NCBI GenBank assembly: GCA_016880505.1
Contig: JAEHDI010000379.1
Coordinates: 1 to 18,143, forward strand
Origin: Bryobacterales bacterium
Lineage (GTDB): Bacteria > Acidobacteriota > Terriglobia > Bryobacterales > Bryobacteraceae
DNA: 18,143 nucleotides
Direction of reading: 5' to 3'
Below, piece by piece: positions 9,101 to 15,887 of this stretch. The notes below the pieces were generated by a model that had not been told where the DNA came from, searched no databases, and worked only from the letters and a program-made list of their open reading frames with translations. The number at the start of each line of letters is the position of its first letter. Position 1 is the first letter of the stretch. The translations under genes and the position numbers were made by a program.

Positions 9101-10118
9101 GGGCGGCCGCCTTCACGCGCTGCGCGATGATTTTGCCGGGTGTGAGGTCGAAAGAGGACTCCAGCGCGGCGTTGCGAACCCGGAACTCAGGCCGCTCGAC
9201 GGCCAGACCACTCCCTGTAATCCGTCCAGTCACGCGGTAATCGGACGCGCCGGTGACGAACCCGCTGCCCTTGAGTTTGGCACTCCCGCGGCGAGCGACC
9301 GGCAGCGGAACCGATTCCGGAATGTCGGACAAGCGAACGTCGCTGTTGAAGTCGAAGGCGACGCGGGGAGATTCCAGATTGTCGAGAGATCCCTGGAACC
9401 GCACAACGGACTCGTTCCGGATGAGCCGGGCCGAGGTGAATTCCGCCCGGTTGCCCGTGACGGCGAGTTTCGAATCCAGATCGAAAACGACCGGCCCAAC
9501 CGCGCCAAAACCGAGGTTCAACTGCCGGACCGAGAGGTCCCCTGTGTAGCGCGGGCCGGCCGCTTCATAGAACAGGCGCGCGCGGAGGCGCTCACCCTCC
9601 AGGTCGAGAGGGAGCCTACGGTCCTGGATCTGGAGCACCCCCTCATCGATGCGAAAGCGGCGAATGGCCAGATCGAGGAACTTCTCGACCGGGTTTCGGT
9701 GGCCCCTGGTGACCTCGGGCTTGGGGATATTGGTGCGTCCGCCGTCGTATACCCGGATGCGGATCTCGGGCGCCTCGACAGTGAGCAGAGCGATGTCGAT
9801 ATCACGATCAAGGAGGGAAATCACTTTCAGCCCGACCACAATAGAGCGCGCCCGGAGGAAGGGAGGCTCGCCGGGAGGCTCGGTCCCGTGCAGGACGAAT
9901 GGATCGACCCGCGCCTCAAGAGAGCGCCAATCCAGCGTGAAGCGTCCGACCTCCGCCTTGCCTCCGGTGGCCCGCTCGACCTCACGGATGATCCTCTGCC
10001 TCACTTTTTCCCGGAACCAGCCGGACCGAAGCACGAGGACACCCGAAACACCCGCGACAAGCATCAAGGCAAGCGCGCCCAGTGACAGCAGGAACAGGCG
10101 TCTGCGCAGGGGGCTCAC
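6126..10118 (-). CDS. TamB-like translocation and assembly module protein (DUF490)
   Basis: This 1330-residue AsmA/TamB superfamily protein has an N-terminal membrane anchor (about residues 7-29). A long repetitive beta-rich region follows, with many 'LxGxGxxx'-style alternations. The C-terminus is the DUF490/TamB domain, with SDPPLQPSEIIALL (about 1188-1201) and closing beta strands up to the end. TamB proteins span the periplasm from the inner membrane and work with Omp85-family TamA in inserting outer-membrane proteins; relatives are proposed to carry phospholipid between membranes. The GTG start at 10118 overlaps the stop of the upstream chaperone gene as GTGA and is preceded by a strong GAGGAGG. 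Long open frames on the opposite strand here are shadows of GC-rich codon use. Confidence 0.92.
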   Translation of the reverse strand: MSPLRRRLFLLSLGALALMLVAGVSGVLVLRSGWFREKVRQRIIREVERATGGKAEVGRFTLDWRSLEARVDPFVLHGTEPPGEPPFLRARSIVVGLKVISLLDRDIDIALLTVEAPEIRIRVYDGGRTNIPKPEVTRGHRNPVEKFLDLAIRRFRIDEGVLQIQDRRLPLDLEGERLRARLFYEAAGPRYTGDLSVRQLNLGFGAVGPVVFDLDSKLAVTGNRAEFTSARLIRNESVVRFQGSLDNLESPRVAFDFNSDVRLSDIPESVPLPVARRGSAKLKGSGFVTGASDYRVTGRITGSGLAVERPEFRVRNAALESSFDLTPGKIIAQRVKAAALHGSFLGSARLEDGARLRVAGNVKDISLQELGQARGLDAGAWSGLLSGPVHLEGTLAGRRLQRVRAGGNVTVTAQAGALPVEGSVHAAYDQRAGTLELGRSYLTTPSSRVEFDGTIGRSLNVGLDSGDLNDFLPVLAAFGWSPTPTLPVLTGGGRASFRGTVTGRFDEPEIAGRVSLSKFEWDGLRFDRLESELAVSSRELRVSSLNVAQNGAAARGDGMLALKGWRPDPAGSLSGSLTAKGVQLSQLLQMAGRKMPAEATLSADVRLAGTYQSPEMTASIVAAPLSIQGQRFDRALAEVRYAGGTLDIPSARIESGKTALHGKGAFTHRQDDRRSGSARFEVNGSDIALALVRNLARVPEDLDGRIDVRLRGEVDIEAAQPKLKVLDGAFALSDLMLAGNTAGKITATASTASGRDLSVTIDGQVAGASVNGKSSFRLEGGYPGKGELRFTGLSLSALRPWWRPEANGRELPLEARAQGTLAFSGALTDAATWNGRAELSSVEIMPSGRGANTELFALRNDGATVFTLDRGTMRIDRARFTGKDTDLEATGSVSLQSKNNALQLRFRGSVNLAILQNFERNLTASGVSTLDASIRGPVAKPEIYGRLELKDASFYLSGIPNGIDKARGVIFLFRDRATIEKVTAETGGGKLTLEGFVGFVGEMSVRLQATAERVRVRYPEGFSTYMNATLNLAGTSRRSLLSGDVTILRLGVTPRSDFASLLTSSSKPMVTPATQNELVRNMQFDVRAQTAPDARFETTLTRDVQAEADLRLRGTAYKPVVLGQVSVTQGEINFLGNRYNINRGSISFLNPARLEPLLNLDLETRVRGIDVTVTFSGPPNKLTVSYRSDPPLQPSEIIALLAVGRAPAGSPTLAARQSEQDQSWQQFGAATLVGQALAAPVAGRLQRFFGVSRIKIDPKLTGIENNPEARLTLEQQVSKDITFTYITNLTQTQEQIVRVEWNVNRQWSVLAVRDANGLFGIDFLYRKQFK

Positions 10119-10759
10119 TGAAACGCCTCCTCGTGGTATTCGATCCGGATCCGGTTACGCATCTCTTTGATCCAGTTGTCGAGTGTTTGATCCACCCGCT
10201 GTTGCTTCAGAATCTCCTCCACTTTGCTTCGGGCCTCTTCGAAGGAAGGAGGCTTCCCAGCTTTATCGTCCCACTGCGGAACCAGTTTGTAGCGGTAATA
10301 TTCCCACAGGTCCGCATCAAGAATCTGTACCGCCGGCCGAAAACGAAGGTCGATGAACCGCAGCGTGGCGAGCTGCTTGAAGAGATGCCGGACGACATCC
10401 TCCTCCTGAAGACCATATTCCGTCAGGATCCGCCGGTACTCGGGCTCGGATGCGAACCGTTGTTTCTTCACATCCTCGAGTATCCGGCTCACCTCCGAGG
10501 GCTCGGGAGCCGGAGACTGACCGGCATCCATTTCGCGGCCGATCAGCGCTTGTTCGACCAGCCGCCCGGCGGCTTTCCGCCTGGCATCCGCGGTGAAATC
10601 GGGCTTATCGCCGTTCAGGAAGGCGGTGACGCGGATCTCCTCGAGAACATCGCTCGCGGTAATCACATTCGTCCCGACAGTGACAGCGACGCGATCGATG
10701 ATCTCAGCGCGCAACAGGCTCATCGACACAAGAACCAGAATGGCGCCGCGGCGATGCAT
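10115..10759 (-). CDS. SurA-N-domain-like periplasmic chaperone lacking a rotamase domain
   Basis: The 214-residue protein begins with a short signal peptide (about 1-18, cleavage near LLRA). EIIDRVAVTVGTNVITASDV (19-38) follows, the typical opening of SurA/PpiC-family proteins. A helical region with many charged residues covers about 55-135. It ends with a helix pattern (FEEARSKVEEILKQQRVD, 173-190, then NWIKEMRNRIRI) like the C-terminal helix of SurA-type chaperones. No parvulin (PpiC) domain of about 90 residues lies between the two halves, so peptidyl-prolyl isomerase activity is not expected. By position it probably escorts outer-membrane proteins to the Omp85 partner. It overlaps the Omp85 stop by one base (TGATG) and the tamB start by 4 nt. 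Confidence 0.72.
   Translation of the reverse strand: MHRRGAILVLVSMSLLRAEIIDRVAVTVGTNVITASDVLEEIRVTAFLNGDKPDFTADARRKAAGRLVEQALIGREMDAGQSPAPEPSEVSRILEDVKKQRFASEPEYRRILTEYGLQEEDVVRHLFKQLATLRFIDLRFRPAVQILDADLWEYYRYKLVPQWDDKAGKPPSFEEARSKVEEILKQQRVDQTLDNWIKEMRNRIRIEYHEEAFQ
10126..10132 (-). promoter_or_regulatory. Ribosome binding site for the GTG start of the tamB-like gene
   Basis: GAGGAGG on the minus strand, 7 nt before the GTG at 10118. It lies inside the end of the preceding chaperone gene and decides the non-ATG start. Confidence 0.8.
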
Positions 10760-13704
10760 CAGAATGTCTGCCCCAGGGAGAAATGGAACTGAAAGCGGTT
10801 GATCCGTTGCGGGACGGCCTCGCAGGCGCCGAACAGGAGCTCGTCGCGGGTCCCCTTACAGCCGATGAAACGCGGGGAGTTCGGCCCGAAGGCTAAGTCG
10901 ACGCGGATCGGACCGATCGGGGTCCGGAAGCGGATGCCGAGGCCGATCGCATGCACCATGTAGTCAAAGTCCGATTCATCGCGCTGGCTGACCCGGAAGC
11001 TCAGGTTTTCGATCCGGGAGTAAACGTTGCCGGCATCGTGAAAAAGCACACCTCCAATGTTTTCCCCAATGAGCGGAAAACGAAGCTCCGTACCGAACAC
11101 GAGCAGGGCCGAGCCGCCGAGCGGGAATCCAGTGACGGGGTCGCGCGGACCGGCCTGGTTCTCCGGGAATCCGCGGTGGGTCGAGGCGCCACCGGCAAAA
11201 AACCGCTCGGGTAGCGGGATCTGTTGGTTGGAAGGCAGGTTCGGGTTTGTGCTCAGGGACTGCTGGTAACCGAAGAGCACGCTCCTGGCAAAAACGAGTT
11301 TGTGACCCACCGGATGATACGTTGAGTTGCGGCCGAGCAGGCGGAGGAAATCCGCTTGCGAACCGAACGGCTTGGCGGCTACGCCGAAGTCAACCGAATT
11401 GTACGTGCCCTTGTGGGAATCGGTCGGGTCGTCACGGCGATCATCCACGTAAGTGCCCGAGGGGATGCCGACACGCACCGGTTGGGAGAGCAGCGGGATG
11501 AGCTCCGGCCGGATCTTGAGCGTGTTTTCGTCGACGGACACACGGCGGAAGGAATAGCGATAGAACAGCGTTCTCGATCGCGTCCAGCGCTGGGTAATCT
11601 GAGCCGAGGTCTCCCAGCGCCGCGAGGAGAATGTGCGGATGTCGCGGGAGTCGTCGTAGAGGGCGGTCAGGGAGGCGTCTAAGTTCTCGTACCCCTGAAA
11701 TTGGGGGGCGATATACGTGACCAGGCCGCGGCGCTGAATGGTCGAAACGCGGCTTCGAAAGCTGACTGTGTGGGCACGGCCCAGGAAGTTAAGCCGGCTG
11801 AAGTCGAACGAGACGCGAGGGCTGAAGCCGGCGGATCCGGCAGGAGAGTCAAGGCTTGTCTGGCCACCTCCGATACGGGCGATTTCCGCGCCGAGACCGG
11901 TGGTGATGGAGTACTTTCTCGATTCGTCAAGCTGGTACAGGATGTACTTGTACGTCTCCTCGCCCTCCGGGTTCTGGATGGCGGTGTCGACTTTCGCGAA
12001 AATGCCGAGATCGTAAAGGCGGCGCTGGGTGTCGAGAATCTTCGCCTGTGAGACGGGCTCACCGGGGTTCAGCAGGATCTGGCGGTTGACCAGTTGGGGA
12101 CGGGCCCCGTCGAGGCCGGTGATGAGCACTTCGCGGACGTAGAGCCGGGGGCCCTCCGTAATCACGAAGCGGAGGTTGACCTGGCGGGGTTTGGCGGACG
12201 GTTCGAGACTCCACTCAAACGCCGCTTTCGGATATCCACCGTTGTAGTAGTAAGCAAGGATGTTGTCGCGGTCGGCAGCTACGTTGGCTTCGCTGAACGC
12301 CTGCCCCGGCGAGGATTGGAGCATCGACCGGATCGTCTCCTCGTCTTCCTGCTTGACGCCCTCCAGCTTCAAATCGGCGACAAACCACTGGTCGCCTTCC
12401 TTTACGTCGATGAACACCGCGACATTCCCGCGTTTTCCTCGGTAGTCGTCTTGTACTTCCGAGGTGACCTTCACATCGCGGAAGCCGTTGGTCCGGTAAA
12501 GATCGGCGATGGAGCTGAGATCCTGTTCGAGCATGCTCTTGCTGTACCGCCCACGGCGGAACTGGAGCGATGAGGGAAGAACGTACATCCGCTCCCGAAT
12601 CGTTGCGGTATCGAAGAACGAGTTACCGCGGATCTCGAGATGAACCAGTTTCTGCCGTTCACCGCGATCAATGTCGTAGACGATCTCCTGACGGCCCTGG
12701 TTTGCGGGTAGAGAACGAAACGAGACGCGCGCGTCGAAATAGCCTTTAGTCTGGAAGTACTCGGTGATGTCCCGTGATCCCTCGACCAGCAGATCGCGGT
12801 CCACGGAGCGTTCCTCGTAGACCGGGACGAGTTCTTTGAGATGTCCACGGGAGACTTTCGCACCTTCGGTTCGGATCTCGACTTCGGGGCCGGCATCCAC
12901 AGTGAGGGCCGGCACAGCGCGCCCAGTGTCGGCGTTGTGATCGAGGCTGTCAAGAGAAACCTGGGCCATCAGGTGATCCAGCTTCTCGTACGACTGCCGA
13001 ATACGCTCTAATCCGCGCTGCACCCGCGTGGCGGTGACGGGCTTCCAGCCAAGCCATCCTTTCCATCGCGTGGCCTTGATGATTCGCTCGACAGGATGCT
13101 CGGGATTGCCGCGGATGACCGGCACACCGAAGCGGTCGCGGCGGCCAGGTGTGACTTCGAAGTGGATGTGAACCTGTTGGGTGCGGGGATCATGCTCGAA
13201 GCGAGGCTCAACGGAAGCACCGAAGAAACCATTGCGTTGAAGAGTCTGCTGAATGTTGGCGACAGCGGCGGCGGTCTGGGATTCCAGGAACTGATTGCCA
13301 AGATTGAGGTCGGCGTCGTTCACCAACTGGCCGACGCTGGGCGGCGAAGGAACACCCGTCACCGATACTCGGCCGACGAACCAGTTGCTCTTGGTCAGAA
13401 AACGCAGGACCACCTTGCCGTTGCGCAGTTCTGCGTCGACGGCTATGTCCGCGTAGCGCCCGGTCGCGTAAAGCCGCTCGATGGCCGTCCGCACCGTCTC
13501 CATCTTGAGCGGGGTGTTCATCTTGAGCGGAAGTATCTCCGCTAACTCGGAAGCGGGGATCGGTTGTTCCCGCGGTTCGAATGCGATCACGGAGATGGGT
13601 TTCGCTTCGTACTGGTCCGGTGCGGCGCGCAGGGCCACTCCCATCGAGCAGACCAAGGGGAGGAAAATCCAAAATGGCAAGCCGCGAAGCCGCACTATCT
13701 GCAT
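10759..13704 (-). CDS. Omp85/BamA-TamA family outer-membrane protein with about seven POTRA repeats
   Basis: The 981-residue protein has a signal peptide (about 1-28). Seven POTRA-like repeats run near residues 35-106, 107-190, 191-274, 275-352, 353-438, 440-520 and 521-598; most have the form beta-strand, helix (often L-x-x-x-G-[YF]-[FY]) and beta hairpin. A C-terminal barrel of about 380 residues follows, with the conserved RGF of lid loop 6 in GGASTHRGF (838-846), LFHDAGNVY (887-895), RTPIGPIRVDLAFG (927-940) and a terminal phenylalanine. Omp85 proteins insert beta-barrels into the outer membrane. BamA normally has five POTRAs and TamA three, so the repeat number is unusual. The adjacent tamB-like gene favours a TamA-like role, but it could be a BamA paralogue. 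It starts 32 nt from the divergent thiF-like gene. Confidence 0.93.
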   Translation of the reverse strand: MQIVRLRGLPFWIFLPLVCSMGVALRAAPDQYEAKPISVIAFEPREQPIPASELAEILPLKMNTPLKMETVRTAIERLYATGRYADIAVDAELRNGKVVLRFLTKSNWFVGRVSVTGVPSPPSVGQLVNDADLNLGNQFLESQTAAAVANIQQTLQRNGFFGASVEPRFEHDPRTQQVHIHFEVTPGRRDRFGVPVIRGNPEHPVERIIKATRWKGWLGWKPVTATRVQRGLERIRQSYEKLDHLMAQVSLDSLDHNADTGRAVPALTVDAGPEVEIRTEGAKVSRGHLKELVPVYEERSVDRDLLVEGSRDITEYFQTKGYFDARVSFRSLPANQGRQEIVYDIDRGERQKLVHLEIRGNSFFDTATIRERMYVLPSSLQFRRGRYSKSMLEQDLSSIADLYRTNGFRDVKVTSEVQDDYRGKRGNVAVFIDVKEGDQWFVADLKLEGVKQEDEETIRSMLQSSPGQAFSEANVAADRDNILAYYYNGGYPKAAFEWSLEPSAKPRQVNLRFVITEGPRLYVREVLITGLDGARPQLVNRQILLNPGEPVSQAKILDTQRRLYDLGIFAKVDTAIQNPEGEETYKYILYQLDESRKYSITTGLGAEIARIGGGQTSLDSPAGSAGFSPRVSFDFSRLNFLGRAHTVSFRSRVSTIQRRGLVTYIAPQFQGYENLDASLTALYDDSRDIRTFSSRRWETSAQITQRWTRSRTLFYRYSFRRVSVDENTLKIRPELIPLLSQPVRVGIPSGTYVDDRRDDPTDSHKGTYNSVDFGVAAKPFGSQADFLRLLGRNSTYHPVGHKLVFARSVLFGYQQSLSTNPNLPSNQQIPLPERFFAGGASTHRGFPENQAGPRDPVTGFPLGGSALLVFGTELRFPLIGENIGGVLFHDAGNVYSRIENLSFRVSQRDESDFDYMVHAIGLGIRFRTPIGPIRVDLAFGPNSPRFIGCKGTRDELLFGACEAVPQRINRFQFHFSLGQTF

Positions 13705-13736
13705 GATACAGCAAGCGGTTGATACGATTGTTTTGA

Positions 13737-14759
13737 ATGACAGCGCGGGAACGGGAACGCTACTCCCGGCAGATTCTTTTCACCGGGCTTGGCGAAACGG
13801 GGCAGGAGAGACTACTTCGCTCGCGGGTCGCGATCGTGGGTTGCGGAGCTCTGGGGAGCTTCCAGGCGGACGCGCTGGCGCGAGCCGGCGTGGGGCGCCT
13901 GAGGATCATCGACCGGGACTATGTCGAGCTGAGCAATCTCCAGAGGCAGTGGTTGTTCGAGGAAACGGACGCGGAGGAAGGCCTGCCTAAGGCAGTTGCC
14001 GCCGCGCGCCGGGTGTCGAAAATCAATACTGGGGTCGAGGTTGTTCCGGCAGTGGCCGACGTGACGCCCTCCAACGCGGAGGAATTGCTTGGTGGCGTGG
14101 ATCTGATCCTGGACGGGACGGACAATTTCGCGACACGCTACCTGATCAACGATTTCGCAGTCTACCGCGACATCCCCTGGATTTACGGGGCGGCGGTGGG
14201 AAGCTACGGCCTGACGATGACGGTGATGCCGGGGCGCACGGCGTGCCTCAAGTGCATCTATCCGGAACCGCCCGGAGGCACGCAGCCAACCTGCGAGACC
14301 GCGGGTGTGCTGAACGCGGTCACATCCACAATCGCAGCCTTGCAGACAGCCGAGGCGCTCAAGATCCTCTCCGGGAACCTGGAGGCCCTTTCGAAGCGGC
14401 TGACCACGGTTGATGTGTGGAGCGGGATCGTCCGGCAGATCGAACAGCCTCAGCCGGATCCGTCGTGCGTGGCATGCGGCCAGAGGCGCTTCGTGCACCT
14501 GGAGGGTGCGGGCAGAGCGCCGATCAGCCTGTGCGGACGGAACGCAGTGCAGATTCACGAGCGCTCGCGGCCTGTCGATCTGGAGGAGCTGAGGAGCCGC
14601 CTCGCTCCACTCGGTGAGGTCCGCGCCAACGAGTTCGCTCTCCGTTTCTTCCTGCCACCTTACGAAATCACCGTGTTTCCGGACGGCCGGGCGATCATCA
14701 AGGGGACTACAGACACAGGCCTCGCGCGCAGCCTGTATGCGCGCTACATCGGCGCCTAG
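13737..14759 (+). CDS. ThiF/MoeB/HesA-family sulfur-carrier adenylyltransferase (E1-like)
   Basis: This family adenylates the C-terminal Gly-Gly of small ubiquitin-like sulfur carriers (ThiS, MoaD) for thiamine, molybdopterin or other sulfur transfer. The 340 residues show RYSRQI (8-13), the nucleotide loop GCGALGS (35-41), DRDYVELSNLQRQ (59-71), DGTDNFATRYLIND (126-139), the likely catalytic Cys186 in TCETAGVLNA, and zinc cysteines 170/173 and 244/247. About 80 residues follow the last zinc pair (LCGRNAVQIHE through YEITVFPDGRAIIKGT to the end). This extension is shared with some stand-alone ThiF/MoeB proteins; it is not a rhodanese domain. No carrier protein gene is nearby, so the pathway cannot be fixed. 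It is divergent from the Omp85 gene. Confidence 0.9.
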   Translation: MTARERERYSRQILFTGLGETGQERLLRSRVAIVGCGALGSFQADALARAGVGRLRIIDRDYVELSNLQRQWLFEETDAEEGLPKAVAAARRVSKINTGVEVVPAVADVTPSNAEELLGGVDLILDGTDNFATRYLINDFAVYRDIPWIYGAAVGSYGLTMTVMPGRTACLKCIYPEPPGGTQPTCETAGVLNAVTSTIAALQTAEALKILSGNLEALSKRLTTVDVWSGIVRQIEQPQPDPSCVACGQRRFVHLEGAGRAPISLCGRNAVQIHERSRPVDLEELRSRLAPLGEVRANEFALRFFLPPYEITVFPDGRAIIKGTTDTGLARSLYARYIGA

Positions 14760-14765
14760 CCCGCT

Positions 14766-15887
14766 CTACTCCCACTCCACACGCGGAGGGGTTTGCATGG
14801 ACTGCGGGCTGGTGGCGGCGCCCACGTGCACCGGCATGTCCACAAAGTGCAGCCAGAAGGTGAGAGACCGGGTGCCGTTGGGCGCGAAGTTCCGCCGGAT
14901 CTCGAGCCCGCCACGCGAATTCACGGAGATGGCATCGCTGGTAACGGGCCGCGAGCGGGCGAAATCCGCGACAGCGATCGCGGTGGCACGGCGCCGGTCC
15001 ATCACATGGGCCCAGCCTTCGACGTTGCCCTGGCCGGCGGCGTACGGTCCGCCAGCGACGTCGATCCGCCAGGAGGGCGGTCCCGTGGATGGAAGATCCG
15101 CCTGGAACAGGGCGGCGCTGTCATTCCGCAAGGCCGCGTAGACCATCGTGCCGGCGCCGAAATCGACCAGCACAGGATCGCCGTCGAGAAGCAACCCAAC
15201 ATCCGTTTCCATCGCCGCAACCAAGGCATCCGGATCCTCAACGGTCCAACGCACCTCGACCCAGGACTTCGAGCGCGGGAATTCCATTTCGACGGTGGTC
15301 TTCACAGTACCGGACTGACCGAGTGATTCGCGGCCCTCGAATCTGAGACACGCACTCAACGGCCCCCGCTTGACGATCCGGGAATCGAGCGGCGGACGGC
15401 TGGAACCGACTTGGAACTCCGCACCGTCTTTAGAGCGCAGGACGAGCCCACGCGAGCCGCTGCCGACGTAAGTGAGCTCAGACCACCGCACTAAACTCAA
15501 GAAGCCACGGAGGTGCTTTGGAATCTCGAAAACCAGTCCGGCCGGGTACCGCACCTGGAACGCTTCCCCGCTCTCGACGACGTCAATACCCGCGCCGGTC
15601 ACAGGGCCGGGTCCCTCTTCGACGCGGTACCGGCGAACTTCGAACGGGCCAAGACCCACGTTGAAGTCGATCTCAAGCGCGCCGTCTCCGACTGGCGTGA
15701 ACTGCGCGGGCACGGCTTTACCCTCATCGAGCAGGCGAAGAGCAGCCGGAGGCTTCTCGCAGTGGAAGCGAGCGCGAACAGGGTAACCGAATCGCCGGAG
15801 GCCCGCCGTCTCACGGACGCGGAATTCGGCTACTTGCGCGCACAGAGCCGCTGGAAGCAGGAGCGCGATGAGTTGCGCGAGCCTCAA
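14766..15887 (-). CDS. Secreted protein of unknown function, co-translated with the fucosidase
   Basis: The 373-residue product begins with a clear signal peptide (MRLAQLIALLLPAALCAQ, cleavage near residue 17); the cysteine is not in a good lipobox. The rest looks beta-rich with no membrane helix. The region RLLDEGKAVPAQF (51-63), followed by FEVRRYRVE, recalls the N-terminal RIFT-barrel domain of PcRGLX/YetA-like carbohydrate-active proteins, but this is only a resemblance. No catalytic motif is assigned. The TTG start at 15887 is chosen because it overlaps the fucosidase stop as TTGA, has GGAG 8 nt upstream and puts the signal peptide at the N-terminus; an in-frame ATG at 15977 would hide it. 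Its placement suggests a role in the same glycan-processing step. Confidence 0.8.
   Translation of the reverse strand: MRLAQLIALLLPAALCAQVAEFRVRETAGLRRFGYPVRARFHCEKPPAALRLLDEGKAVPAQFTPVGDGALEIDFNVGLGPFEVRRYRVEEGPGPVTGAGIDVVESGEAFQVRYPAGLVFEIPKHLRGFLSLVRWSELTYVGSGSRGLVLRSKDGAEFQVGSSRPPLDSRIVKRGPLSACLRFEGRESLGQSGTVKTTVEMEFPRSKSWVEVRWTVEDPDALVAAMETDVGLLLDGDPVLVDFGAGTMVYAALRNDSAALFQADLPSTGPPSWRIDVAGGPYAAGQGNVEGWAHVMDRRRATAIAVADFARSRPVTSDAISVNSRGGLEIRRNFAPNGTRSLTFWLHFVDMPVHVGAATSPQSMQTPPRVEWE

Noticed and set aside
9096..10085. A 329-codon plus-strand open frame antisense to the start of the tamB-like gene.
   Set aside because: Same shadow effect; composition is low in hydrophobic core patterns and nothing recognisable is encoded.
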